Shown here: in pieces, positions 26,145 to 38,009 of the stretch | Layout: each line of letters opens with the position of its first letter | Numbering within the stretch: the stretch's first letter is position 1 | The notes under the pieces: generated by a model | Database searches by the model: none | What the model was told of the DNA's origin: nothing | Seen by the model: the letters and a program-made list of their open reading frames with translations, nothing else | Made by a program: the position numbers and the translations under genes | Assembly: GCA_000442015.1 (NCBI GenBank) | Contig: KE560945.1 | Coordinates: forward strand, 38,301-102,300 | Direction of reading: 5' to 3' | Source of the DNA: Rozella allomycis CSF55 | Lineage: Eukaryota; Rozellomycota | Length of the DNA stretch: 64,000 nt

Positions 26145-28604
26145 ATGGATTTGGTCCAAACTATCAACACATTGTTTCCTGATGGTGAAGAAATAAATAT
26201 TAAATAAATAGAACATTCATTGGACAAGCTAGACGAAGTTTTGCTAAAGTTGAAATTCAAAAACTATAAATTGGAAAAGGAGATTGGGGAAATTATTAGA
26301 GGACAAGGAGGTGCAGTTGATGGAACAAAAGAATTGGATAAAGCAAAAAAGGCGATAAATGAACTGTATTCAAAAATATTAAGTTTGAAAGAAAAGTCGA
26401 TAGAATCAGATGCAAAGGTAATTGAATAGATTAGAAGGCATTATGGTTAAAGAAGTCACAAAAGATATAAGGGCATTAGATAATGCAAAGAAAAACTTGT
26501 CCAGTACGATAACTATTTTGAAAAGAAGTCAAATGTTGCGTAAATGAATCAAGAATGGAATTATTAGTTACTGCAGTTGAACAAATTGATCAATTGAAAG
26601 AAGATTATTTTGAAATCTTTTCAATGGTTCAGGTTGCTATCGATCTAAAGAGTTACTTTGAGCCGATCTCAAAAGATTCAAATAGAATAAAAACTTTGTT
26701 GAATAAAACTGAAAATTGCTTAAACAATTTACAGAAAAGAATAATAAATGAATATGAAAATTCGTAATCAAATTGGAGGCTTATAAAAGATTTTCGCGCC
26801 AGGGACATTTCCAGGGTGATGGAAAGAAAATTGTTGGTTGTGGGCAAGTTGCGGACTTGTTTGGAAATGAATTTCAGTATTGAAAATAAATTGAATAAAA
26901 AGGATGAAAATTATTGAATTTTATTGCAATTTGCAGTTACAAGACTACAGAGCGTTGATTAATGTTTCCACTGAAGTAAATTTGAGTCTTTGGAGTTTTA
27001 GATTTCAACGCTTGAAAATATGAATAGAAGATTTGCATGGTTGAAGAAGATTCTGAAGACTTTTGAACAGGAGCACGAATCATTGTTTCCCAAAGGGTGG
27101 AATGTTGGGAAACATTTAGCAGAACTATTTTGCATTGACACAAAGTATAGATTTTGAAGTTGATGAACGAAGAAAAGATATAATGGAGGTTTTATTGCGT
27201 ACAGAAGAGTTTCAAGTTAAAGTGCTGATTACTGCGTTGAAAGAAACCGTTGCATTTGAAACTCAATTAATTCAGAAATTTCCAAATGAGAATTCTGAAA
27301 TTTCGAATTTCTATCGAGTGATTTCTTCGTGTTTTGAGCCTTACCTTTCGTATTACGTCGATGAGGAACAAGCGTAAATTTTAAAATTGTTAAAAAATTG
27401 TCAATTAGATCAATACTTGGATAGTTTAAAAAATTCAGATCTTGAAAAAGAAATAGACGAAAAGATATTCATGAGTTCAACTGATCTATTTTATCGCTAT
27501 AAACAAATCTTAAAAAATTGTTGTTCTATAACAAACAAAAAGGCCCTTTTAGAGATCTCCCGAATATTCGGGTCAACTCTAATAAAATTTTTAGATCAAC
27601 TTTTGAAGAAAATAGATTCGTAAAATTAATTTCTTTTTTAGAAAAGATTTCAAAATAAATCAATTTACATTTATTGCGTTCTTCTTAATACCCTCGATTA
27701 TTGCCATAAAACAACTCAACAGCTAGAAGAGAAAATAAAAGATTTGATTGACGTTGACTTGAAAGAGGCTGTAACATTTCAAAATGAAATCGATTCGATT
27801 TTGTTGTAAGCCAATTTGAGATTCCTATTTTTAGGATGATTTCAAATTCAATTAAAGATATTGTAAAGTTTATTGAAACCGAAAGCTCGCCAATGTTCTC
27901 AATTATGACAAAGCTGCCCTGGTCAACTCAATCTTCTGTTGACGATCAATCCAGCTACGTTGCTTCATTGAATAACTTGTTAAAGCAGAGCATTGAAAAA
28001 TGTTCAGAAACAATTCAATCAAAAACATTTTTTCAATCCGTTTGCGACAAATTTGTAGAGTATTCCTTTTAACCCGGTTTACCTAGTTCTTTCTTGCAAG
28101 TTCTCTTACAAAACATTTACAAATGCAAAACAATTTCAGAAGTTGGTGCAGAACAGGTTAATTATACTAACGTTGTTTATGTAGCTTCTGTTGGATTGCC
28201 AATCAATTAAGAAACAAATTTCAGTGTTTTCTTCCATAGGAACAGGGGAAGAAAGTTTAACATACTCAAAGTTACTAAATAAGGGAGTCGCTAAAATTGA
28301 AAGTTTATTAAAGTCCGTGATGACCCCGGCAGAGCCAGTTGATGGATTAGTTGAAAACTATATTCTACTTAATCCAGATAGCACAATTAATCAGTTTCAA
28401 AAGGTTCTTGAATTAAAGGTATGATTAAAGGTCAAATTTAACGAGGGTATCAAGAAAATAGAACAACAATTGATTCTGGACATCTTTTCAAAAAAGACAA
28501 ACAAATTACAAGAAAAAATACCTCCAACACCTCCGCCATTGCCACAATTTGCAAACAAAATCAACGACAATATCAAAAAGTTAATGAATTTAAACTTTAA
28601 ATAA
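26145..28604 (+). CDS. VPS53: GARP complex subunit VPS53
   Basis: Tethers endosome-derived vesicles at the trans-Golgi. The start MDLVQTINTLFPD matches the VPS53 N-terminus. Further matches are DNAKKNLSSTITILKRSQML, RRFAWLKKILKTFEQEH, SCFEPYL, TTQQLEEKIKDLIDVDL, SEVGAEQ and the end KIPPTPPP. Placed introns: 26185-26211, 26540-26567, 26764-26802, 26976-27001, 27145-27172, 27620-27646, 27806-27834, 28157-28184 (with a TACTAAC branch site) and 28419-28445. Unresolved spots are a junction at 26418-26442, a one-base frame change near 26896-26905, and in-frame TAA at 27375-27377 and 28070-28072. Assembly indels or unusual introns are likelier than gene death, because conservation runs through to the end. 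Confidence 0.85.
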
Positions 28605-28629
28605 AGTCATTTTGATTATTCCATCTTTA

Positions 28630-29506
28630 TTAAACAATCTTTTCTAGCTCTCTAGCGTATTCCATTGTCTTCTTGTACACTTCTACACAAGGGACTTGAT
28701 TCACACTATTGTTGGCAACCTTAAAATAAATGATGTTATCCTTGACATTCCAGTTACGCTATATTAATATTTTTGAATATTTACTTGCTTAATAAAAGCA
28801 TTCAAAGCATTAGCTTCTTTAAAATAAAGTAAATTGGCGGCATTTTGCAAGGGTAAATAATCATACGCATTTTCAATTGACGTTGCGATTTCAGCTCTCA
28901 CAGTTTCCATTAAAATATCCATGAAAAAGTTATATTCAACTCCTGGCACGTCCCCTCTTGCATACCAAACTAATTTAAAGGTCGCAAATAAAAATACCTT
29001 TGTTGTAGGCACCTTCCATCAAGTATTGCTCCAATTGAACAGGATGACGTACAAACGGATTATCGTTAGATAAAAGCTGATTAGAATCAATCAACTCAAT
29101 AGCGGAATGGAAATCAGCTATTCTGCTTTGTGACAATAAGCAAAGCAAATAGAGCCCGAAAATTGAGTACATTCTAGGCGATTCAGGCATAATGGTTCTA
29201 ATCACGGTTTAAAATATTTACTACTTGTAATCGTGATAAAATGTTTTGAGTTGATTGTAAAAACGCTCGAAAGAAGGGATATCCTTCATTCTAATGCTCC
29301 ACAGAGCTCCTAGTTCAAGAACATCGCCTATTACATCAATATAATAATATATTACGTGCAACGACTAGGTTTTTCACATCAGTAGTCTTGGGGTTTCCTA
29401 GAACTTGTGGTATCAAAGATGCCTAGTGAATGTTACCAGAAAGTCTTACTTTTAAAACTGACAGATATTGACCACACTTTTTCAAATCGGGATTACTACC
29501 AGACAT
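28630..29506 (-). CDS. RPN12: 26S proteasome regulatory subunit RPN12 (PSMD8)
   Basis: Lid subunit of the 19S regulatory particle. Six exons (introns 29423-29449, 29328-29355, 29198-29224, 28970-28997 and 28759-28784; 26-28 nt) give 246 residues, close to the 257-274 typical of the family. The diagnostic block [17 protein letters not shown] is restored by removing the fourth intron, followed by [17 protein letters not shown] and the C-terminal YARELEKIV. The gene is tail-to-tail with VPS53 (25 nt between stop codons). Confidence 0.95.
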
Positions 29507-29818
29507 TTCATTTTTTAATTGGTCATAGCAAGAGTTAACATTCATTGTTTCAGATATTTACAAATTATCATCAGGGACTTTAGGGAGACAATTTTGATAG
29601 TTAAATATATTTCATCAGCTTTATTTATTCTTTTGTATGGAGTTTCCATTCTGTTGCGGAGAGTATATATTTCATCCAGTATTGGTCAATTAGGCCTAGT
29701 ACAAAAAACATTATTGATTCTGAATGTACATATCAATTACAATTTACAAATCCACTTTGAACCCATTCATTTTGAATTGCAAAATTTCAATTGCTTAATC
29801 ACGTATAAATTTCCAATA
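29507..29818. other. 312-nt divergent intergenic region
   Basis: Lies between the RPN12 and acylaminoacyl-peptidase start codons. AT-rich; no open frame, tRNA or repeat that I can support. It presumably holds both promoters. Confidence 0.4.
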
Positions 29819-32163
29819 TGGAATACTTTAAGCAGCTATCAAGAATCCCTAGAATATCGGAAGGTGTGATTCTGAATGATAATTACGCTGAAGTTAAACT
29901 GACCTATAAAGACCACTTTGAAACAAACAAAAAAATAGAGAAAAGTGTTGTAATTGATTTGAAATCCAAGGCGATTGTATCTTCGACCTATATCGATGAG
30001 AATTTGATTTTAAAAGATGTCAAATTAGCGATATTTAAAGACTCTGAAGGGATTGTATTTCGCACCAATGATGGGCGACACAAATTGTTTAAAAATATTA
30101 AGAGTCTCTATCTGGATCGTAAATTCAATATTTTATTGACAAGAAGAATATTTTGGGACTCCTCGATTAATAAAAAGAGATAATTTTTACGTCTTTGTGG
30201 TCGAAGAAAATATAAATGATGATAAATGTAAAATTATACCTTAAGACTTTTAATTAGCAATTAAAGTACACATAAATTAGTGGGTTAAGAAAGAAATTTG
30301 AATTCAGTGACGACTGGGGTGAAAAGTTCCAAGGAAAGGCCAAGCCAAAGCTTGGAATATTTAATTTCGATGATTTATCTTTAAACTTACCTGAAGGAAT
30401 TAATGGTTTTTCTGTTGGCCAAGTAAAATGCTTAATAATATTGGCAAAGCCTGTCTTTGGTCCTGGAGACACAGTCTTGTTCATGGGAGTAGAAGAGGAA
30501 CCGAGGACTTATGGGTTCGCGTTTTGTTATAATAGAAAGTAAAATTGTCTAATTTTTATAATGCAGCATGCATATTTATCAATACCACTTCAAATCGAAC
30601 GAATTGAAAAGATTGACAAGTACAACCATTAGTGCCCGCTCGCCTATTTTATCACCAGACTCATCATTTTTTGTAAGCAAAATTTCATTAAACTTGAAAG
30701 ATCTTTTTAGGAAACCCAATTGGTGGCCCACATTTCAGCTCATCTATTCTTTATAGAGTAAAAGATATATCTGAAACTATTCAAGTATGAATTCAAAACT
30801 CAAAAAACTACAATTATTGTTAATAAAGTAGAGACGCCTTTAATTGGTGATTTCCCGGGTTTGTTTGTTGAAAGATTGTCGATTAACTGCTTTACAAATG
30901 ATACAAAAGTAGTTTTGGACACTTGCTGGAACCATCTGAATGTAATCATGCCAAATAACTAATAAAGTTGATCGTTTGTGTTGATGTAGCCAGTGGCCAA
31001 GTGGAAAGAATTTCAACGTCAGAAAGCAGCTCTTGTTTATTAGACATTAAAAAAGATCTGATAATTTCGTCTGATTCTTCTCTAAACTCGTGCAATGAAT
31101 TTGTAAATTTGATACTTCAATATTCATAGGTGCTCTACTCTCTAAATAATAAAAGTCAAACAAAGTTTTCATTTCCCATAATTGATAGTAATTGAAATTG
31201 TTTTAGGCATTACGAGATTCTTTAAAAGAGCTTTACTCTTGCACGTTTGAATTTGTAGGAAATTCACACGTTCTTATCTTGCAGCCACAAAAGCATAATG
31301 GTAAATTGATAATATCTCCACATGGTAAGTATTTAACCAATAAACATACGAGGCGGGCCCCACAGCTCATTTGTAAATGAATTCTACATGTATCCAGCCA
31401 TATTGGCAATGTCTGGCTATATCGTGGCGTTGAGTATAGACTTTCATGTCTGATAAATAGTTAATTATGAAGGGTCCATCGGATATGGTCAAAAGACAAT
31501 AGATAATCTCGTGGGTAAAATTGGTGATTTGGATGTGAACAACTGTCATGAGGTAACAATAGAACTAGCGAAAAAATATAACACTAAAATGATTGGTATT
31601 TAAAATAATTTTTAATCATAGGAATAATTGGCGGTTCACACGGTGGCTTTTTGGGCGCCTTTTTGACAGCTAAATACCCGGTATAATATATTCTTAAAAC
31701 TAAAAGGATCTTTACAAAGTTTGCATACTGAGAAATCCAGTAATTGACATTTCAAGTATAAGCAATTCTTCTCTATGTTAGACAATGGGGCATTCAGTGA
31801 CATTCCAGACTGGTCATTTGCGGAGGCTGGTGTAGAATTCGACCAAAAACATCCCCCAGTTGTCACACCAACGCATTTTGAGCATTTATATAAAAGTTCT
31901 CCCATAAGTTTAGTTGATAACGTGAAATGTCCCACTCTACTTTTATTGGGACGAAATGATAGAAGGGTCCCAATATATCAAGGGCTAAACTGGTTTTATC
32001 AGCTTAAATCTAAAGGAGTAAAAACAAAGTAAATGAAAATTGTTAAACTAAAAGACTAATGATGTTTCCCGATACTGGACACAGTCTAGATTCAATGGAT
32101 GCTGAAAAGTTTGGCATTCAAAGCATTTTAGATTTTCTTTGTGAAAACATGGAAGATGAATAA
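29819..32163 (+). CDS. APEH: acylaminoacyl-peptidase (oligopeptidase, S9C)
   Basis: Serine exopeptidase that removes N-acylated residues from peptides in the cytosol. The catalytic domain is clear after splicing: HGGPHSSFVNEFYMYPA, INYEGSIGYG, nucleophile motif GGSHGGF, FSDIPDWSFAEAG, LLGRNDRRVP (Asp) and FPDTGHSL (His). The N-terminal half is beta-propeller. Introns placed at 30539-30566, 30673-30700, 30758-30785, 30942-30967, 31103-31129, 31188-31216, 31325-31352, 31434-31460, 31596-31621, 31681-31706, 31756-31781 and 32029-32054 (26-29 nt). Two places are unresolved: a one-base frame change in an A-run near 30170-30180, and the join around 30225-30290. Confidence 0.9.
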
Positions 32164-33158
32164 AAATTTGTTAAAGAATATCAAGTATTTTTTTGAATGT
32201 AAGCGTCGTTGGAAGAAAACATTCTTTGCTTTCTAATTTAAATTAAAAGGGGTCTGGGAAGAATATTGTGCAGTCCCTCCTGTCAAAACTACATAAATAC
32301 CATCAGAGAAGCATCAATGATTCTGAAAAAAACTGACATAATCATTTCAATAAAATAGTTTGGACATCAGCAAACATAACATTTTTTGAGAATACACAGC
32401 GGATCATGAAGTGGAACGTGCAACTATCCCAAATGTTATGACCGAACTCCTGACCATACAATAAAAACAATTCACATGTTCTACTTGATCAATGTATGAA
32501 TGAATTACTCACAATTATATCCTATCAATCTTCAAAAGCATATTCTTAATTATTAAACAGAGTACCTAATGAATATAAGTGCCATCACTCATTTGGTATT
32601 CACAGAGTCAAATAACTTTCGTTTAGCACTTAATACTTAAAATGCGATGATAATTCAACTTCTATTCCATTTGCAGATGTTCGGATTTGGATACATCACT
32701 GATCGCCAGTGTAAGATAAAACAAACCAAGAATATGTGTTTCCCAGTAGCAGGTCCAACTTTTAAAACAGAATTGAACAAACAGGAAAAGCATTGAAAGA
32801 ATTTTGAAGATTACCAGAATGTTCAATTCATGATAGTAGCCAAGCCCGTCGCTCTGTTTATTTATTTTCGCGGGCTCTTTTGATACAAATAAGAGCGGGT
32901 AAAGCATTTATTCATAAACATTAAAACACAAACAATTTATCATGAATTGGACTATGAAAACGAAAATCTTACGCGGGCTGGTTAATTATAAAAATATTCG
33001 AAGGCACACTTTCTGCTAATGATAATTCAGCTTAATCTGTTCATAAATTTGAGATGGCGGCCTCCCTTTCAGCAAGGTACACTTTGGTTACTTGAATTCG
33101 TCTAATTTTGTCACTAGGCTTTACAATCCATTAGCAGAACAACTAAATATAAAACGGA
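32164..33158. other. 1-kb intergenic region without a supported gene
   Basis: Lies between two convergent genes, so no promoter is required here. The only frames are short. 32662-32907 minus (81 codons, hydrophobic) starts without a good context and has no homology I recognise. A 23-codon frame at 33054 was rejected. No repeat or RNA gene seen. Confidence 0.35.
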
Positions 33159-36050
33159 TCAAATGACACAATATTTATTTAAAATTTCTGTGGCTTTGTA
33201 TGGATTGTTTGAACTTAAAAGGATTAGATGAAAATTATATGCGGCAGAGTACTTTATAGAGAACGATGCGTCTTTATCATTAAGAACTTGAAGGTAATAG
33301 TCAGACGCAAATGTTAGCATCCCTACTTGATGAAATGCTCTTCCAATGTTGTATTTTCCAGCAGCGGTCATACCTTCCAAACGAAAATATTTAAATAAAT
33401 ATGCAAAAGCCTTTAAATAAATTCAATGTAATTTACTTGTAACATTTCATAATTTGAATTCTTAGATGTTCTTTTTGTAGAATTCATCAAGTACGCAACA
33501 CCAATGCAAAGATGAGGCAAGTGTTCTGCGGGTTTACATTTCAAGACTTTTAGATAATTTCCAATTGCGATAATGTATGAGCGCGTCATTAATGAAAAAT
33601 TTCCCATAATCATTGCAGAAAATGGTAGATTTAGTCTTTCTTTCACTTGACGATAATAATATTTATTATTTGATTGATGAGTGAAGTTGTCGCACGCATC
33701 AGGTAAAGACCTAAAAATTTGAGCATGAAATGATTGGCACGTCATTTCGTCAACATCAAACGACAAAAGGTGTCGACACGCCTCATTCATAATACTATAA
33801 TCATTGCTTTTTATTGCAAATATGAGAAACTTTGCTAATATAGTATTTTTGTAGCCGGGGTCCATGTTGAAAATGTTCGCGCGGGAAATCCTGTACAAAC
33901 AACGAACGCCATTTAAATATGCAGATTTTGAAATACATCTATCAAGGTACTTTTATACCAATATATAAAACTTACCAAATTGACTATTTGAAACCATTCG
34001 TGTATATCTAAACCATGAAGGGCAGCAACCTTTGAAAGATCGGTATCTCCAATCTTGTATGAAAAGCTTCGAATAGCTTACCTCATTTCTCAAAAAGCGA
34101 ACTGCCTCAGAATCGACAATTTTGATTTCAGGGTAGGAGAATGGGCGTTTGCGATATTTAAAAATAAAAGGATTTTTATAGAAATTTGTGATTAAAGTTT
34201 CCAAAGACTCGTCGTAATCATGTTCCCCTTGTTCACTTTTGATCAAGAAAGAAACTTTGGCGTAAATAAGCCTCATTTGTTTGCACCTTTCAAAGTCGTA
34301 AGGAATTTCTTCTTCCTCGATTATTTCATCATCGATCTTTGAAAAAATTGGTTCCTCGAAATTGATCAAGTTTATTTCCTTGGGAACATCCAGAATTTCA
34401 ACAATCGTCTCCTTTTTCCTTCTTGTTCTCTTTGTGACTACAATTTCTTCATTTAATACTTCATTATTAGTTCCAACTATAATAAATTCACGAGTTTTTA
34501 ATTTTACCACTTTGGAGCCATTTCATTGCTTCCTTAACATTACCCTGGTTGTTAAATATTTCAGCCAATGCCATCCGCGCTTCATCATTTGAAGAGTCAT
34601 ATTCAATGACTTTTACATTAATTATATACTTTTACCTTTTTGATAGGTTTTTATGCCCTCGACAATGTTATTGCACTCTATCTGGCATTTCCCAATTCTA
34701 ATCCATAAAAATGGTGCATCATACTGAAGAATTCATAAAATAATAATAATACTTGATTATCTTTAATGACTGTGAAGAATCTACTGGCTAAACCATACTG
34801 CTCTTGTTCTAAATAGACATTTCCCGCCTCAAAATACAAATCTGGGTATTCAGAAGGATCTACGTCGGTGATCATCCACTCTAAATATCGCTAGAATGTA
34901 AGAATATGTTAATTTACTTCAGAAGATGGATTATGGCTTTGAACAAGGCAAATTAGGGTCTTTTGTTTCAATTCAGGTGGCAAATGCTCTCTTAATAAAT
35001 CATAATCATTTCGATTATCATCAGGATACATAGATCTTATCAATCTCAGAGAATAAAATGGTATCAAATCAGCCGCCGTGGCATAGTCGCCATCAATCAT
35101 GGCCAATTCACCGTAAATGTTGATGTGAGAGAATGAAGTCGTGTAAACCCCAGAACCTGCATCCATTGATCTAAGAAATATTGATATGGCTTTTTTCACT
35201 TGGCCAAGCTGCGTATAAAGTTTTGCGGCTTCCTTTAAGATTTGCAAGTCTCCTTCCCTTCGTTTCGCTAAAATTGAAAGAGCTTCTGCAGCCTACTCTC
35301 CATCATAACATTTTATTGTACCTTCTTCGGCATATTCATTTGAATACATAGATTAGCTCTTAACCATAATGCGTCTACCTCCTTGGGGTCACATGAAGAA
35401 ACTCTAGAAAGGCAATATAATGCCTGTGTATATTTTTTAACATCACTTTTAATATCGTAGTATTTTAATTTACAATGAGTATTGCGTTAATCTCTCCCAT
35501 AGGCCCTTGTCTCTAACAGCCATATGCGCAGCAATCATGAAAAAATTGTAAGCTAATTCTAAATCCCCCCTCTCTTCATTTATTAAACCAAGCACTTTAT
35601 ATGGTTCATGAGCTTCAGGTGCTAGTTTAATAACCTCCTGAAGTAATGGAATCGCTTCATCATATTTTCGTTGCACATATGCACTATTAGCTTGCCCCAT
35701 TTTCTTTGTTGCTTCTGGACTCATTTTATGAATAGTTGAAGATGGATTCAGCCCATATTCCTTATCCTTGTTCCTTCCTCGCTTTCCATACTTTCGTTTC
35801 GCACCATACATGAAATGCTTGTCTTTTGTAATATCTTCATGTGCGTCAAAATCTATCACTGGTTGTTTCTCTATCATATCTGGTAGCACATTGCTTTTAA
35901 ACTTGAACATACTATTTACCTGAAAGAATCCTGCAGAAAAAAATTCTCTTCTTCTTCTCCTTCGTCTTCATCACTCTCATTTTCATTTCTGGTATAGCTA
36001 TAGGGTTCTAAAGGTGGTGGTTTTTGAAAATCTGATATGGTGTAATCCAT
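33159..36050 (-). CDS. TFC4: TFIIIC TPR subunit Tfc4/GTF3C3
   Basis: RNA polymerase III initiation factor that recruits TFIIIB to tRNA and 5S genes. Eleven exons (introns 35894-35919, 35446-35473, 35293-35321, 34891-34917, 34724-34752, 34610-34635, 34477-34507, 34054-34081, 33950-33975 and 33412-33437; 26-31 nt) join exactly into 871 residues, like the 886 of the human protein. A short acidic head is followed by TPR arrays (MGQANSAYVQRKYDEAIPLL, EAHEPYKVLGLINEERGD, LGQVKKAISIFLRSMDAG). The C-terminal block has NIGRAFHQVGM and ILNKYCVI. All junctions keep frame. It diverges from a 63-residue gene with 20 nt between ATGs. Confidence 0.93.
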
Positions 36051-36070
36051 CCCCTAATGGCTTAGATCAA
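36051..36070. promoter_or_regulatory. 20-nt divergent start-codon interval (TFC4 / small gene)
   Basis: CCCCTAATGGCTTAGATCAA lies between the opposing ATGs. It lacks the GAAATTTC core of the other two short intervals. Confidence depends on the small plus-strand gene being real. Confidence 0.35.
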
Positions 36071-36327
36071 ATGAATTCAGTCCTACAAGACCTCAAGAGT
36101 AAAATCGAAATTTCATATAAATAGAAATCGAGGGGACGGAAAATGGTAAACTATTTAAACGAACCGAAATGGATAATTTTGTAGAAGATGCTGTGTCACT
36201 CTTAGCCAAAAGCGACATTGTTCGAAACAAGGCTAAGTATTTAGAGCATGAATTTGATGAAGAAATATCGAAAGCTCAGACGCACTCATCAACATTAATA
36301 CAACTGTTGACTCTGGACTCTATGTAA
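36071..36327 (+). CDS. 63-residue helical protein with a 21-nt internal exon
   Basis: Three exons (36071-36098, 36125-36145, 36185-36327) separated by introns of 26 and 39 nt encode 63 residues, starting MNSVLQDLKKIEGTEN and ending LIQLLTLDSM. Predicted helical, no Cys. It is too short to identify. The size and pattern suit a small subunit of a larger complex, but nothing specific can be claimed. If the introns are not real, an ATG at 36169 still gives 52 codons in the last exon's frame. The gene is tail-to-tail with the UBX gene, 56 nt apart. Confidence 0.45.
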
Positions 36328-36383
36328 TAATGACTAGTAGAAAACGTTATAAATGATAAAATTAAATAAAGCATGTGTTGTTA

Positions 36384-37673
36384 TTAAAGAAATACTGCAT
36401 TTAGTAAAGCGTTGGAAATCCCTGCCTCTGTCAAAGTTAAATCAAACTTTGACAGTAGTGATTCTTTATGAAACATTAGCTATATTATTAATCATTGGTA
36501 AAATTTACATCAAATGGGTGTTTTTGAAGTACAGGAAATATGGCCTTTGCACATTGAAACAATGAAATGACCTTGTCACTTTGTCTAAACCGCCGTATGA
36601 CTTTTTCATCATCTATATTGATGAATTAAAAAATTAACCTGGCGATCGAAATTGAATTCTTGTACAATTTTTTTCGTTCTTGTCTATTTCCTCTGCATCT
36701 TTAGGATCTAATGACCCAACAACTAAAAACTGGGATTTATGAAATTTCCTTACTAGCCTTTACAAAAGTTTCATCATTAGCCTCGGTTTGAAGTGGGACT
36801 TCGTTATTCTCGTTTAAAGGAATAGCCGGAGTCATTTGAATAGTGTAGCGATCAAACGCTTCGGTGCAGTCCTGAATAAAATCGAGAGGCTCCACTTTAT
36901 TTTTGAAAAATTTAATTCTTTCGCCTAGATATTAAAAACGCAAACGTCAAGCACCTGTTTTAGGCTCAATAATAGCGACATGAGGGTAATTTTCCACAGG
37001 ATAATAATTCTGATACCTCCTCCCCTCAGAGCTTTCGGCAGAGTATTGAACGAAAATAAAATTTTCTCTCAAGTAATTCTTGATTAATGGATCATTCCAT
37101 AAATCACGATTTAAGGTGTTGCAAACAAACTCATTCGGATTTTGCAAGTCGATTAAAAGCCATAATTCTCTATCTTTAGCTTTTTGTCTTGCCTCAATTA
37201 AAGTTACAATTCATTCTTTACTTGTTCAAAAGTGCCAGGAAAAAGTAGTTCCAAGGGTGGTCTGAAGAGATCGCTTAAAGTTCCTGGTCTTGTTCCATTT
37301 ACACTTAATGTATTTTCTTCTACTATATTTCTAAATGAACTAAAAATAGGTTCGGGATCTTGTTGGTGTCTTCTTGAACGATTGGACCCCCTTGAACCCG
37401 AACCCGTCATTCTTTCTTCTTCAAAGCGCTCAAAGTTCTCATCATACGTATCGCTATCCATTAGATTTTGGAAAACTATTGGATCTGGTGCACGTATACT
37501 TTCTGTTCTCGGTATTTCCCTTTGATGATTGCCTTCCAAGAACAAAGACACAGCAATATCTACATTCCCACCTGCGGCCTTTATAGATTGAGTTTATAAA
37601 CTACTTCTAAATAGTGATCGGCTTCAGAAGCATCAGCTCCAGTGATTTCTATGAACTGAGCCAAAGAATCCAT
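36384..37673 (-). CDS. UBA-UAS-UBX protein, UBXN7/Ubx5 type
   Basis: Adaptor linking Cdc48/p97 to ubiquitinated substrates. Seven exons (introns 37579-37604, 37193-37221, 36925-36954, 36730-36763, 36613-36638 and 36480-36508; 26-34 nt) give 371 residues. The UBA-like start is MDSLAQFIEITGADASEA then NVDIAVSLFLE. A disordered segment follows. The UAS thioredoxin-like domain begins LSDLFRPPLELLFPGTFEQA and includes VCNTLNRDLWND, LRENFIFVQ and YPHVAIIEPKTG. The C-terminal UBX domain contains CTRIQFRSPDDEKVIRRF and ends LTLTEAGISNALL. Frames join exactly. Domain order matches UBXN7. Confidence 0.9.
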
Positions 37674-37794
37674 AACAATTCGCCAAGCCGCAAACCTTCA
37701 CTTAAAAATATAGACTAATGAATTAGGTATATTTCAAATTTAAAAAGTCAATGTATTATAATAATTTATTCATGTCTTGCCCCAAAATTTATGT

Positions 37795-37949
37795 TCATTC
37801 CGTATCTTCCTCGTCCTCTACATTATTTTCAAAACTCTTTCGAAGAGCTTCTTTCATTTGATAATGCATTTTTCTTTTTTCTTCAAAAGAAGATTTCTTT
37901 TTTAATTTCAATTCAGCATCCGAATCTATCATTGGTGTCGCTCCATGCG
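37795..37949 (-). CDS. 3' exon of a protein phosphatase inhibitor 2 (IPP2/Glc8)-like gene, truncated
   Basis: About 50 codons ending in TGA. They read SSFEEKRKMHYQMKEALRKS and then an acidic tail. This resembles the FExKRKxHY block and acidic end of inhibitor-2 proteins that bind and regulate PP1. A 3' splice site (ATGAG) probably starts the exon at 37949. The rest of the gene is missing because the N at 37986 and the mobile island follow immediately. Identification rests on one motif. Confidence 0.4.
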
Positions 37950-38009
37950 CTCATAAAATCTTAATCCTCGTAAATTGGATAATAANCCATTACAAGCAAA
38001 GTAAAATCA

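Noticed and set aside
33054-33166. Possible 23-residue spliced micro-gene starting MAASLSARLYNPL
   Set aside because: Needs a 41-nt intron of atypical length, overlaps the end of TFC4, and has no recognisable homology; the ATG context alone is not enough.
36353-36565. 70-codon plus-strand frame with a hydrophobic segment
   Set aside because: It is antisense to the last two exons and an intron of the UBXN7-like gene, whose frame joins perfectly.
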